A stretch of DNA of 44,829 nt from Candidatus Saccharimonadota bacterium (GCA_017545595.1 JAFWLO010000006.1:1-44829); one strand, 5' to 3'. Shown: positions 12,886 through 21,647, counted from the first letter of the stretch. Translations and numbers: made by a program. The notes: generated by a model from the sequence alone, not told the origin.

Positions 12886-13590
12886 TTAGGCCTTTTTCAT
12901 AATAATTAAGGTTATTTCGAGGAGAGCCCAGAGAAGAAAGCGGATAAAAATTACAACACCGAGGATAAGGGTCAGCAGAATAACGAATCCGGACAGGCAG
13001 GGAGTCCAGACTGGAGAAACGAATTCTCGTCGATAAAGCTCGGTCGAAGGGACGCTTGCGGTTGCGGTTTGACTCTCGACGTCGGAGGCAGGGTATTTAG
13101 CGAGTTCTTCCGTGAAACAGTTGAGATAACCAGGACTATTCCAGGCCCAGCCGTTTGCAATAGCTTTAGGACGGCAAACTGCGGAAGCGAGGGCGTAGAT
13201 GTTTCCGTTCGGGTTAGAATCGTCAACTTCCATTTCTGCGGCTTTTTCCATCGCGACGGAGGCATCTCGAAGGTAACTTTGTTCAAGGTAAAAAACTCCC
13301 GTTCCGAATTCGAGCTTATTCGTTCCGTTTTCTTCGACGACATTAACGACTATATGAGAGAGAGTAAACTTTTGGAGTTTTGTAAGGGACTGAGAAAGTT
13401 CTTCGGCGTTTCCCTCTTCGTCGGCGGAAAGGACTTTATCTCGGAGGTTTGACATACGGATATGGTCAATGCGCAGACAGGTCGCAGAAATAAATAATAA
13501 TAGGATAAAAATTAAGAAAAACTGCCAGGTTTTTAATAAGCGAACCCAAGACAGAAGGTGTTTTATCGACTTTATTTTCTTTCCACCCAT
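12886..13590 (-). CDS. Two-pass membrane protein with extracytoplasmic helical domain, unknown function
   Basis: 234 residues. A basic N terminus (GGKKIKSIKH) is followed by helix 1 (about 22-40), an extracytoplasmic domain (about 45-192) and a C-terminal hydrophobic region (about 197-230) long enough for one or two helices. The domain has two or three cysteines (SAVCRPKA, GYLNCFTEE) and helical segments such as QSYLRDASVAMEKAAEMEV that suggest a TPR-like hairpin. No enzyme motif is seen. It is transcribed from a promoter in the gap shared with the MurC-like gene. Confidence 0.55.
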   Translation of the reverse strand: MGGKKIKSIKHLLSWVRLLKTWQFFLIFILLLFISATCLRIDHIRMSNLRDKVLSADEEGNAEELSQSLTKLQKFTLSHIVVNVVEENGTNKLEFGTGVFYLEQSYLRDASVAMEKAAEMEVDDSNPNGNIYALASAVCRPKAIANGWAWNSPGYLNCFTEELAKYPASDVESQTATASVPSTELYRREFVSPVWTPCLSGFVILLTLILGVVIFIRFLLWALLEITLIIMKKA

Positions 13591-13600
13591 GATTTATTTT

Positions 13601-13657
13601 ATTATAACATTTTTGAGCCGAGAATTACAAATTTTCTTGCGAGAGATGCGGTATAAT
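13601..13657. promoter_or_regulatory. Divergent promoters between the two-pass membrane protein gene and the Mur ligase gene
   Basis: Minus: TGtTATAAT (TATAAT 13601-13606), 10 nt before ATG. Plus: TATAAT (13652-13657) followed by ATTTTT and ATG at 13664. The plus transcript is predicted to be leaderless. Confidence 0.6.
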
Positions 13658-13663
13658 ATTTTT

Positions 13664-14929
13664 ATGAGAATATTTATTTCTGGAATATCTGGGACGGCGA
13701 TGGGGCCGCTCGCTTTGATGGCAAAAAAAATCGGGTTTGAGGTGTTTGGGACGGATCTCTTGGAAGGAGCGGTGACTAATGAGCTCGTGCGCGAGGGGAT
13801 AGAGGCTAGAATAGGGGAGCAAGACGGAAAATTTCTTGAAGAAAAGTTCGAGAACGGAGGAGTTGATTGGTTCGTTTATACCTCGGCACTGCCAGACGAC
13901 CACGCTGAGCTTCAAAAAGCTAGGGAGTTCGGAATAAAAACTTCGAAACGAGACGAGTTTATTGAGTTTTTGAGAGAGAGGGCAAGTCTTAAGATGATTG
14001 CGGTCGCTGGGACTCACGGGAAAACTACAACAACCGCGGGGATTGTTTTCCTTGCAACGAGACTTGGGCTACCGGTTTCTTGGCTTGTCGGAACGACGCT
14101 GGGGTTCGAGGAAGCAGGAAAATACGTTGAGGGGTCAGAGTTTTTGATTTATGAGGCGGACGAATACGACAGGAACTTTTTATATTATCATCCGTTTTTA
14201 TCAATAATTCCCTCAATCAGCTATGATCACCCGGATATTTTCCCGACGGAGGAAGATTATAAAAAAGCCTTTGAACAGTTTGAAAGCCAGAGTAGAAAGA
14301 TCATAAAAACAACAGAACTTGATAAGAAGTTGTCGGTTTCTGGGAAAGTGAGAAGATTTGACCTCGGGCTGGCGATTGAAGCAGTTCGGGAAATGATTGC
14401 AACTCTCGAGAATGAAGGAAAACTACCCGAAGGAGATTTTTCTGAGGAGAATATGATTCAAATCGCGAATCAGTTCCCTGGCGTTGGAAGGAGGATGGAA
14501 AGGCTCACAAAGGGAGTTTATTCAGACTATGCTCATCACCCGGAAGAGATAAAATCAACGATAGAAATTGCAAAGGAAGAGGCGGAGAAAGATGGGTTCT
14601 TAGGGGTCGTAGTGGTTTATGAGCCCCATCAGAATATTAGACAACACGAGGTTTTCTCGGGATATAAAGATGCGTTTCTCGGAGTAGAGAAAGTTTTTTG
14701 GATGCCGACGTTTTTGACAAGGGAAAATCCAGAGCTTAAAATTATTGAGCCTAAAGAGTTTGTCGAGAGCTTAGAGAATTTTGAAGTCGCGGAGACGGCG
14801 GAGTTTAATGAAGAATTGTATCTAAAACTGAAAGATTATCTAGAGAGAGGGTACTTGGTTCTTCTGATGAGCGCAGGACCTGGGGATAAGTGGTTTAGGA
14901 AACATTTTTCTTCTATGGAAGAAAACTAA
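13664..14929 (+). CDS. MurC-like Mur ligase (UDP-N-acetylmuramate:L-alanine ligase or Mpl type)
   Basis: 421 residues. The N-terminal Rossmann domain starts RIFISGISGTAMGPLA. The ATP loop is AVAGTHGKTTTTAG (113-126, Lys120). The acidic motif YEADEYDRNF (163-172) and SYDHPDIFPT (187-196) line the central domain, and SDYAHHPEEI (287-296) with LLMSAGPGDK near the C terminus belong to the third domain. This is the MurC/Mpl branch, which joins L-Ala or tripeptide to UDP-MurNAc in the cytoplasm. At 421 residues it is shorter than typical MurC (about 460-490), mainly in the central domain, so the substrate cannot be fixed from sequence. The start was chosen at 13664 because the open frame further upstream crosses the promoter and lacks family similarity. 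Confidence 0.85.
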   Translation: MRIFISGISGTAMGPLALMAKKIGFEVFGTDLLEGAVTNELVREGIEARIGEQDGKFLEEKFENGGVDWFVYTSALPDDHAELQKAREFGIKTSKRDEFIEFLRERASLKMIAVAGTHGKTTTTAGIVFLATRLGLPVSWLVGTTLGFEEAGKYVEGSEFLIYEADEYDRNFLYYHPFLSIIPSISYDHPDIFPTEEDYKKAFEQFESQSRKIIKTTELDKKLSVSGKVRRFDLGLAIEAVREMIATLENEGKLPEGDFSEENMIQIANQFPGVGRRMERLTKGVYSDYAHHPEEIKSTIEIAKEEAEKDGFLGVVVVYEPHQNIRQHEVFSGYKDAFLGVEKVFWMPTFLTRENPELKIIEPKEFVESLENFEVAETAEFNEELYLKLKDYLERGYLVLLMSAGPGDKWFRKHFSSMEEN

Positions 14930-14973
14930 ATTCTATGAGGTCCATCGGTTAGAGGATTTTTATTTCGCCGGAG

Positions 14974-15372
14974 TTAGATTCCAAGAGATTCGTCAGTTAG
15001 AGGAGTAGGACCGAAGGGATCGGAAGAAAAGTCGTTCAGGCGATTTAGTTCTTTTTTGAGGTTTTCTAGATATTCGTCGAGAACTTCTTCAGAAATAAGG
15101 CCAGATTCAGAGAATGTGTAGTCGGTCTCGTCGCGATCTTGTTCGACTTCTTCTTTTTCTGGAAGAAAGCCAGGGCGGGATCTGTCAAGGTAGATGTCGC
15201 CAGAATCGTGATAGATTTTTAAAGTGATGAAGGTAAAAACAAAAGTGATAGCCGTTGCGCCGAGGCCGAGCAGGCAAAGATTTCTCGCTCCGGAGGTCAT
15301 ACTTTGTGGCTTTTTTGGAGAAGAAGTATTCATCTTTTCTTTTGCGAAAGAGCCGACTGAGTTATTTTTCAT
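14974..15372 (-). CDS. Small single-pass membrane protein, third in the DsbA-like operon
   Basis: 132 residues with a Lys/Ser-rich cytoplasmic N terminus (about 1-28), one membrane helix (about 31-52, CLLGLGATAITFVFTFITL) and a very acidic extracytoplasmic tail (EKEEVEQDRDETDYTFSESG) with a helical segment EEVLDEYLENLKKELNRL (114-131 region). No family recognised. It starts inside the end of the upstream secreted-protein gene (11-bp overlap), so it is probably co-translated with it. Confidence 0.5.
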   Translation of the reverse strand: MKNNSVGSFAKEKMNTSSPKKPQSMTSGARNLCLLGLGATAITFVFTFITLKIYHDSGDIYLDRSRPGFLPEKEEVEQDRDETDYTFSESGLISEEVLDEYLENLKKELNRLNDFSSDPFGPTPLTDESLGI

Positions 15373-15898
15373 GATATTGCTCCTTGAGTTTTTCTACGGA
15401 TTTTACGGAGGAAACTAGGAGGTCGTTTAGAGAAGTTGTGTCGGCGGCGACTTTTGCGCGTTTAGTGCGAGTTGATTGGAGTTTTACGTAAAAACCATCG
15501 GGGTCGAGTCGGCAATCGTGAGCGATTAGGTCTTCGAGAGATTTCGAGTAATCAATAAAATGGGTTGAGAACTTTTCTCGGAGTTCGGCGAGGGTAGCTT
15601 GGGAGTTGATGAGGGAAACTTCAGAGATATCGTTTTTTACGAGGCGAAGGTTAAGAGGAGTGAGATAGTGCGAAGAAAAGGTTTCGTAAATTGAACCAAA
15701 ATATATACGCGCACGAGAATCCGAACGCTGAAGATTTTTTAAGCTTTGGCGGATTGTTCCACAGTTTTGGGAGATGAGGCCACGTTTTTCTTCGGAAAGC
15801 TTAGGTTCTTCTTGCGCAAAAACCGGAAATGTTGTAAATTTTACAACATTTATTATAGATAAAACGGCTACTGACCCTAGTAATAATCTATTCTTCAT
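15362..15898 (-). CDS. Secreted helical protein of unknown function
   Basis: 178 residues. The signal peptide (about 1-29, cleavage after VFAQ or nearby) is followed by a largely helical region with exactly two cysteines (ISQNCGTIRQ and IAHDCRLDPDG), which could form one disulfide. It is second in an operon: it overlaps the DsbA-like gene upstream by 11 bp and the small membrane protein downstream by 11 bp. A plausible client or partner of the DsbA-like protein, by context only. The same overall shape (secreted, helical, two Cys) is not assignable to a known family. Confidence 0.55.
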   Translation of the reverse strand: MKNRLLLGSVAVLSIINVVKFTTFPVFAQEEPKLSEEKRGLISQNCGTIRQSLKNLQRSDSRARIYFGSIYETFSSHYLTPLNLRLVKNDISEVSLINSQATLAELREKFSTHFIDYSKSLEDLIAHDCRLDPDGFYVKLQSTRTKRAKVAADTTSLNDLLVSSVKSVEKLKEQYHEK

Positions 15899-16985
15899 AA
15901 AGTCCTAGATGCTTTTTATTATCGTAAAGAAGAGTCGGGATACCCTTAATGTGGATTGAATTCGTCACCATGTCCTTTGTCTTTTCCAGGATTTGTTTGA
16001 CTTCGTCGGATTTTTCTAATCTGGAGATTTCCGAGACGACTTCTTCGGTCGCACCAAAATCGCGGAGCCATGACTTTAGCTCGGCTTTCGCCTCATCTTC
16101 AGAGAGTGAAGCTACGTAACTTTGATAGATGACTCCATCTTCGGTTTTTTCCGTGAAGAGGCGATTCATGAGCTTCAGACCGAGGTGGAGCTTGTTTTCT
16201 TCGACTTCGCCTTCATCGAGAAGGGCAGAGGCATAAAAGTATCTTGCAACTAGAGGAGAGTTAGGAAACTTATAATTCCCTTCGGAGATTTCTATGGGAT
16301 AGACCATAAGGATGGTCCTGTGATTCTCGAAAAAGCCGGAGGAGAGTTGGTTGCGATAAGACATCATGCAGGCGGAGCAGCCCGGATCGACGATATCGAT
16401 AGCGTAGGGGGCGTTTTCAGCGGTTTTCTTCTCAGAGTCGAGGACGGAGAGTTCGACGAGGGTTTTTGGCTCGACGAAATATTCTTCGGCGTTCCAGGAT
16501 TTTATTCGGTCGGGAATCGCCGAGAAAATGTCACCCCATTCCGTAAACCAGCGGCCGGTTTTTTCTAGGAGGGATTTTTCGCTTTCGTCATCACCGAGAG
16601 AACAGGCTTCGGAACTGAGGGTGCAAGAGGCGGGGCGGTCGACGTTACAGGTTCCAAGAGACCAGAGAGACAACATGGATTTTATGGAGGTTAAAACTGC
16701 CCAAGCGAAGACGAAGACGATAATAATTGAGCTGATTTCTATCAGGACAGAGAGAGGAGTAACGAGGTTGGGGTGTTTTAGAATGACTTTTTTTAGGAGG
16801 GCGTTTTTTACGTCGTCTTTGAAATTCGTGTCGCACTTTTGAAGGCGGACCTTTTTTCCGACACAACCCCAAGATTTTTTCATGACCTTTAAATAGGCTC
16901 GGCCGATTTCTCGTTTAAAGATGGAAATTATGGCAACAAAAATACCAATAAGGCCCAAAACAATAAAAGCGGCGATACAAACCAT
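15888..16985 (-). CDS. Membrane-tethered DsbA-like thiol:disulfide oxidoreductase
   Basis: 365 residues. There is an N-terminal helix (about 4-22) and a second membrane helix (about 83-105), with a short basic, Cys-containing loop between. Then comes an extracytoplasmic thioredoxin-fold domain (about 175-365) with IVDPGCSACMMSY (198-210, CxxC at Cys203/Cys206) and a cis-Pro loop KGIPTLLYDN (347-356, Pro350). The large helical insertion between these elements is as in DsbA-type proteins. It probably oxidises or isomerises cysteines outside the membrane. Extra cysteines at about 113, 121 and 128 just after helix 2 may relay electrons, in place of a DsbB/VKOR partner, which is not seen nearby. 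It heads an operon with two secreted/membrane proteins. Confidence 0.75.
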   Translation of the reverse strand: MVCIAAFIVLGLIGIFVAIISIFKREIGRAYLKVMKKSWGCVGKKVRLQKCDTNFKDDVKNALLKKVILKHPNLVTPLSVLIEISSIIIVFVFAWAVLTSIKSMLSLWSLGTCNVDRPASCTLSSEACSLGDDESEKSLLEKTGRWFTEWGDIFSAIPDRIKSWNAEEYFVEPKTLVELSVLDSEKKTAENAPYAIDIVDPGCSACMMSYRNQLSSGFFENHRTILMVYPIEISEGNYKFPNSPLVARYFYASALLDEGEVEENKLHLGLKLMNRLFTEKTEDGVIYQSYVASLSEDEAKAELKSWLRDFGATEEVVSEISRLEKSDEVKQILEKTKDMVTNSIHIKGIPTLLYDNKKHLGLYEE

Positions 16986-16991
16986 GGAGTA

Positions 16992-17024
16992 ATTATATCA
17001 GCTTTAAGGAAGTAGTGGTATAAT
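16992..17024. promoter_or_regulatory. Divergent extended -10 promoters
   Basis: Minus: TGaTATAAT (TATAAT 16992-16997), 6 nt before the DsbA-like ATG. Plus: TGgTATAAT (TATAAT 17019-17024), 7 nt before the cysteine-desulfurase-like ATG. Both transcripts are predicted leaderless. Confidence 0.65.
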
Positions 17025-17031
17025 TATTTTC

Positions 17032-18192
17032 ATGAACGATTTTGACTATCTGGGAAACAAGGAGGTTTATGTTGATTCGGCTTGCCAAAGCCTAAGGCCG
17101 AGACCAGTCATTGATTCTTTGAATGAATATTATGAGAAATTTAATTCTTGTGGAGAGAGAGTTAAATATCCGTGGGGAATAGAAACAGACAGAAGAGTCG
17201 AGAAAACTCGAGAGGAAGTTTTGAAATATCTCAAACTGTCTAAGAGAGAATATTTTGTTTCTTTTACACTAAATACGAGCTATGGAATAAACCTAATTTT
17301 GTCGCAACTTAACGCGGAAAAGTTTGATAAAGTTATCACAAGCGACATTGAGCATAATTCCCCGTTCCTCGCGACGATGAGTTTTGCAAAGAAGAATGGG
17401 CTGGAGAGGAAAGTTATTTCGAGAAACGAAGATGGCTCTCTGCCTCTTGACGAAGATTTCTCCCGCGCGGTCGTAGTCGTAAATTGCGCCTCGAATATCG
17501 ACGGGAGAAAACTTCTTAACATTCGAGAACTTATTAAAAAAGTTCATTCGAACGGAGGGGCCGTTATTATCGATGCGGCGCAGGCAATGGCTCATTCTTC
17601 TGAGATTCTTCATAAGGCCGAGCCGGATGCGATTTGTTTTTCGGCGCACAAAATGTATGCTCCGAGTCTCGGGGGAATGATTGTTAAGAAAGATTTCTTG
17701 AAGTTTATCGACACTTCTTTCATTGGGGGCGGAATGGTTGATGATGTCGATAAGGATTCTTATTTACTTTCAAGCGAGAAAAATCCCGACCATCTTTATA
17801 CGAAATTCGAGACTGGATTGCAGGCATGGGGAGAAATAATTGCGCTAGGGAGGGCGATTGAGTGGCTTAATAAATTAGGAAGAAAAGACCATAAAAATCT
17901 CGAGAATAATTGCCTGGAATTATTTGAGTTTTTAAGTTCGAGCAGAAAAGTTCACCTCGTCAACAGAGAGCCGAACCCAACAATGTCGTTCTTTGTCGAG
18001 GGAATTGATTCTCATCTTCTCGGAGAAGCGCTCGGAGCAGAGAAGATTATGGCGAGAACAGGATATTTTTGTGCACATTATTATCTTGATAAGGTTAGAC
18101 ATTTTCCGCCACTCGTGCGTTTTTCTCTCGGATATCACAATCGACCAGAAGATATAAAAAAGATTAAAAAAGTTATGGAGAAAATTGTCTAA
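17032..18192 (+). CDS. Class V aminotransferase, cysteine desulfurase/selenocysteine lyase-like (SufS/CsdA type)
   Basis: 386 residues. The PLP site is FSAHKMYAPS (203-212, Lys207 after His206), with Asp181 and Gln184 in VIIDAAQAMAH contacting the cofactor, and His108 in SDIEHNSPF stacking on it. The C-terminal ARTGYFCAHYY (341-351) carries Cys347 and the substrate-binding Arg342, as in the SufS RTGHHCAQP loop. It would take sulfur from cysteine as a persulfide for Fe-S clusters or tRNA thiolation. No SufU/IscU scaffold gene is adjacent. The downstream GtrA gene begins at the base after the stop, so they are probably cotranscribed although functionally unrelated. Confidence 0.85.
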   Translation: MNDFDYLGNKEVYVDSACQSLRPRPVIDSLNEYYEKFNSCGERVKYPWGIETDRRVEKTREEVLKYLKLSKREYFVSFTLNTSYGINLILSQLNAEKFDKVITSDIEHNSPFLATMSFAKKNGLERKVISRNEDGSLPLDEDFSRAVVVVNCASNIDGRKLLNIRELIKKVHSNGGAVIIDAAQAMAHSSEILHKAEPDAICFSAHKMYAPSLGGMIVKKDFLKFIDTSFIGGGMVDDVDKDSYLLSSEKNPDHLYTKFETGLQAWGEIIALGRAIEWLNKLGRKDHKNLENNCLELFEFLSSSRKVHLVNREPNPTMSFFVEGIDSHLLGEALGAEKIMARTGYFCAHYYLDKVRHFPPLVRFSLGYHNRPEDIKKIKKVMEKIV

Positions 18193-18711
18193 ATGAAACT
18201 CAAACAGAGAGCGGGGAGATACTTTATATTCGGAGTTTTGAATACGCTGATTGGATATGGGATTTATGAAGTTTTGGCGCTTACGGTGTTCTCTGGAGAG
18301 AGACTCTTGCCATTTGCTACGTTGGTTTCTGGAGTTGTTTCGGTTTTTACTGGTTATTTTTTACATTCAAGGTTTACATGGAAAGAAAGAAAAGTCGGAA
18401 AAAGAGAGGCTGGGAAGTTTTTAATCTGGAACATTGTCAATTCTTTAGCAACAAAACCAGTCCTTACGGCATTTTTTGATTTAAAGTTGTTCGATTCGCT
18501 TTATAAACTTGCGTTCGACATTTGTTCATTCCTTCATATTCCGTTTTCCTACGAATTTGTCGAAAGTACCGGAATTTTTGTTTTAATTACGGCGGTAATT
18601 ATGGTTATAAATTATTTAGTGTATGATAAGTTTGTTTTCGGAAGAAAAGGTAGTTCTTCGAGAGAACAAGAGGAAGTTAAAGAAACTAAAGAAGATAAAC
18701 AAACAGAATAG
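18193..18711 (+). CDS. GtrA-family membrane protein
   Basis: 172 residues with four membrane helices. The N-terminal RYFIFGVLNTLIGYGIYEVL (9-28) and the second-helix motif VFTGYFLHSRFTWKE are diagnostic of GtrA, followed by an ending NYLVYDKFVF. GtrA proteins are linked to translocation of polyprenyl-phosphate-linked sugars. Compared with usual members (about 120-140 residues) it has an insertion between helices 3 and 4 and a charged Glu/Lys tail (about 152-172). The tail overlaps the convergent O-antigen-ligase gene by 26 bp. It sits at the left border of the polysaccharide locus. Confidence 0.85.
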   Translation: MKLKQRAGRYFIFGVLNTLIGYGIYEVLALTVFSGERLLPFATLVSGVVSVFTGYFLHSRFTWKERKVGKREAGKFLIWNIVNSLATKPVLTAFFDLKLFDSLYKLAFDICSFLHIPFSYEFVESTGIFVLITAVIMVINYLVYDKFVFGRKGSSSREQEEVKETKEDKQTE

Positions 18712-20206
18712 CCGGGAAAATATAAAGGTGGAGGGCGTTTGGGAGCCCGGAGAAGAAGTTGAGGGAAGCAATCGAAGCAATAAAAAGAGTGTAGAGGAAA
18801 ATTCTTTCGAAAGTAGGGGTGGAAGATTTTATGAGTTTGACTATGACGAAGTAAGTTAGAAGAGCCAAGAGAAGGCCAGTTAATCCTGTTTCCAGAAGAA
18901 GAGAGAAGTATTCATTTTGAATAATTTCCTTTTTTGAGGCGGTTTTTCCTTCTTCGAACAAGACTGTTCCGGCGGAACCGAGACCAAAGCCGAAGAAGAG
19001 GGAGTTCGAAGAAGAGGCGGATAGTTCAAGGGCTTGCTCGTTCAGACCGACGCGAATGTCGGTCGATTCTTCAACATATCCCGAGAAGACAGAGAGATTT
19101 TCTCCTGGATCTTCAGCGGAGTTATTTCCTTCTAGAGAGTCGTCGAGCGTCTCTTCGGATATAGAAATTTCTGAACTTGTTCTCGAAGCGGAAAAATTAG
19201 GTTCGAAGAGGCCGAGAGAAAGTTGAGAGATAGATTTTTCTATGCCAGAGAGAAAAGTATCGTTCGTGTAGGAGGCGGCGGAAAACAATCCTTGAGCGAG
19301 AAGGGAGAGAAGAAAACAGGCGACAACAAGAGGAAGGGAAAGTAGGGCTCTTTTGTTTGATTTGAGAATATTCGCTATGACAAAAAAGAGGAGTGCAAAC
19401 ACGAAAGAATAAATCGCGCCACGAGAAAAAGTTAAAAACAGAGTTGAAATAAAAAGAACTGAGGGGGCAAGGAGGAGTTTTCTATCTAAAAGAGTTGATT
19501 TTCGGTTCGAGAAGAAAAGAAAAATAGAGAAAAGCGACGGAGCAAGAAGGAGGTTGCCCATGAACTGAGGTTCGATGGCAAAACCGGAGGGATGCGGGAA
19601 GCCAAAAATTCTTGAGGTACAACCTTGACAGAGAAGAGTAAGATCGCGAGAAACTCCGAGAACGTCGAGAAGGCATTGGAGCCAGCAGAAGACGCAGGTG
19701 ATTGTTGCGCCGAAGAGGAAGGATTTTATCAAGCAGGAAGATTTGAAGTTTTTTGAGGTTTTAGAAATGGAAATTATAGAGAAAATTGAGATATAGAGAC
19801 ACCAGACAATTCCGGAAGTCAAAATTGCGCGGACAGGATTTTTTGACCAGAGAATCGTTAGCGAAAGATAGGTGGGAAAGAAAAGCGAAAGGAGAAGCAG
19901 AAGGGAGGTTTTTGAGCTTTTCGACTTAAGGTCATGAATAGAGGAGGTTAGTTTTTTAAAAAAGTCGGGCAGAGAGAGAATTGAGAAAATAAAAAGAAGG
20001 ATGAGCGGGAGGGAAAGCTCAAAGTTTGTTGAATCGGAAGCGAAGGGGAGAGGAATTCTCGGATAGTAAGAGAAAAAGAGGGAAACGGGAAGAAGATAGA
20101 GAAGAGCTAGCCTAACGTTAGCTAAACGAGACTTTGATGGTCTTTTTTTCTTGAGAGGAAGTTGTTGTTTTTTGGGAGGCTGATTGGAGGTTTGTGAGTT
20201 TTTCAT
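18686..20206 (-). CDS. O-antigen ligase/polymerase-like polytopic membrane protein (Wzy_C family)
   Basis: 506 residues with about 10-12 membrane helices after a basic N terminus (KKQQLPLKKKRPSKSR). A large extracytoplasmic loop (about 280-410) follows the RGAIYSFVF element, consistent with the WaaL/Wzy 'O-antigen ligase' family that transfers or polymerises lipid-linked glycans. The loop ends with GFGLGSAGTVLF and EIIQNEYFSLLLETGLTGLL, the latter matching the conserved 'HN.yL.l..E.GllGl' pattern of this family, with Asn-Glu in place of His-Asn. The ATG at 20206 lies 89 bp inside the 3' end of the GT4 gene; no later Met is available before the first helix, so this start is kept. Confidence 0.75.
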   Translation of the reverse strand: MKNSQTSNQPPKKQQLPLKKKRPSKSRLANVRLALLYLLPVSLFFSYYPRIPLPFASDSTNFELSLPLILLFIFSILSLPDFFKKLTSSIHDLKSKSSKTSLLLLLSLFFPTYLSLTILWSKNPVRAILTSGIVWCLYISIFSIISISKTSKNFKSSCLIKSFLFGATITCVFCWLQCLLDVLGVSRDLTLLCQGCTSRIFGFPHPSGFAIEPQFMGNLLLAPSLFSIFLFFSNRKSTLLDRKLLLAPSVLFISTLFLTFSRGAIYSFVFALLFFVIANILKSNKRALLSLPLVVACFLLSLLAQGLFSAASYTNDTFLSGIEKSISQLSLGLFEPNFSASRTSSEISISEETLDDSLEGNNSAEDPGENLSVFSGYVEESTDIRVGLNEQALELSASSSNSLFFGFGLGSAGTVLFEEGKTASKKEIIQNEYFSLLLETGLTGLLLALLTYFVIVKLIKSSTPTFERIFLYTLFIASIASLNFFSGLPNALHLYIFPAILFVYLL

Positions 20207-21647
20207 GGGGAGAGATTGTTATTTTGGGTTTTATGGTTTTTGTTGGAGTTGCGATTTTTGGTGAGGGTTTTATTGGGGGGTTTGGCGGGCGTTTTTGAAC
20301 TTGTTTCGCTCGTACTGTTTTTGGTTTTATGGCGGAAGAGCTGAAGGCTTGTTTTGGACGTGGTTTCACGAAAGGGGTTTTCGGAGCCTGCTTCGGTCGT
20401 GGTCTCGCTACTGGGGGTTTAGGGACTTGCCCTAAGTGCGGTTTTGTGGCGGGGGTTTCGTTGACTTTTTCTGTTTTTATTCCCTTCTTTTCTTTGACTT
20501 TTTCGAGAATGAATGCTCTCATTTTTTCTTGGAAGTATTTTTCCGAGAAAGGTTCGGCGGATTTTCTGATTTTTTCTTCGTCAAAGGAGAGAGTTTTAAA
20601 ACGTTTTAAGGCTTGGCGAAGGGAATTTACGTTCTGTTTCCCGAAGAGAATGCCGTTTTCTCCGTCAATGACATAGTCGAGAGCGCCACCCTTTCCATAA
20701 GCAATCACGGGGCAACCGCAGGCGAGAGCTTCGACCGGAGCGATTCCGAATGGCTCGAGAGAGGGAAAGATATAGCCTTCGGCTTTTTCTAGATAGGATT
20801 TTAGACCATCTTGATTTGTTAATGGTTTGAACTTTATGAACCTAGATTTTTTTGCAAGAGAGACGAGTTTTTTATGTTCGGGACCTTCTCCGACGACAGT
20901 CAGGGGGAGTTTAAGGGATTCGCAAGCGGAAACGGCGAGGTCGAGTCGTTTCCAGTTGACTTGTCTCGAAGTTGTGATAAAGCCGTAACGTTCTTTTTCT
21001 TGTTTTTGTTCGGTTTTTATAACTTGCGACGAGGAGTGAATTGTTTCGGAATTTCTTGTGGAGAACTTCCCTGTGGAAAACTTTTCCACAGCCACGGGCG
21101 GAAAAATTACGGTTGCTTCCCTGTTGTAAGCTTTTTTGATTTCTGATTGAGAATAGGTCGAGATGGTAATATAGGCGTCGGGACGGCTAGAGGCCTTCAA
21201 GTCGGCATTTTTAAGGGGAGGAAGGAGGAGTTTTAATCCGAGGCGAGCGAGGGGATTAAGAATTCCAAAGCCTGGGTTTTTAAGGTAATCATCTTTCATG
21301 CCCCAATAGTATTGAGTCGGGACGTGACAGTAACAGAGGTGAAGAGCTTTTCCCTTCTTAACGGACTTAGCTTCGGCGCCAGTCACGGAAATTATGAGAT
21401 CATAGCTGGACAGGTCGAGATGGTTAAAATAAAGTTGTCTTAGGGGGCCTAAAATCTTTCGAAAACACGTGGGGAAGATTTGGAGCCAGCCAACGCGAAC
21501 GTCGGAATTATCGAACCAGTTGATTTTTTTCTTGTTATATTGAGAAGTATAAATTGGGGCGTCAGGGAACATATCCGAGATGGATTTCAAAACTCTTTCC
21601 GCTCCGCCAACAGAAACAAGCCAGTCGCAAACTATTGCAACTTTCAC
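20118..21647 (-). CDS. GT4-family glycosyltransferase with Lys/Pro-rich C-terminal tail
   Basis: 509 residues. The N-terminal GT-B domain opens MKVAIVCDWLVSVGGAERVL, and a later block reads YCHVPTQYYWG. The donor-binding domain has GFITTSRQVNWKRLDLAV (222-239), VVGEGPE and the EX7E motif SLEPFGIAPVEA (Glu298, Glu306). It probably transfers a nucleotide-sugar residue to a lipid-linked glycan in the cytoplasm. After about residue 390 the conserved fold ends and a 120-residue low-complexity tail begins, with repeats like ARPRPKQAPKTP and VKPRPKQAFSS. This tail is strongly basic and unlike other GT4 enzymes. It overlaps the next gene by 89 bp; its own start abuts the sugar transferase stop. Confidence 0.85.
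   Translation of the reverse strand: MKVAIVCDWLVSVGGAERVLKSISDMFPDAPIYTSQYNKKKINWFDNSDVRVGWLQIFPTCFRKILGPLRQLYFNHLDLSSYDLIISVTGAEAKSVKKGKALHLCYCHVPTQYYWGMKDDYLKNPGFGILNPLARLGLKLLLPPLKNADLKASSRPDAYITISTYSQSEIKKAYNREATVIFPPVAVEKFSTGKFSTRNSETIHSSSQVIKTEQKQEKERYGFITTSRQVNWKRLDLAVSACESLKLPLTVVGEGPEHKKLVSLAKKSRFIKFKPLTNQDGLKSYLEKAEGYIFPSLEPFGIAPVEALACGCPVIAYGKGGALDYVIDGENGILFGKQNVNSLRQALKRFKTLSFDEEKIRKSAEPFSEKYFQEKMRAFILEKVKEKKGIKTEKVNETPATKPHLGQVPKPPVARPRPKQAPKTPFVKPRPKQAFSSSAIKPKTVRAKQVQKRPPNPPIKPSPKIATPTKTIKPKITISPHEKLTNLQSASQKTTTSSQEKKTIKVSFS

Noticed and set aside
13469-13663. 65-codon N-terminal extension of the MurC-like protein
   Set aside because: It covers the divergent promoter region and another gene on the opposite strand; family similarity and the Gly-rich start begin at 13664, right after TATAAT.
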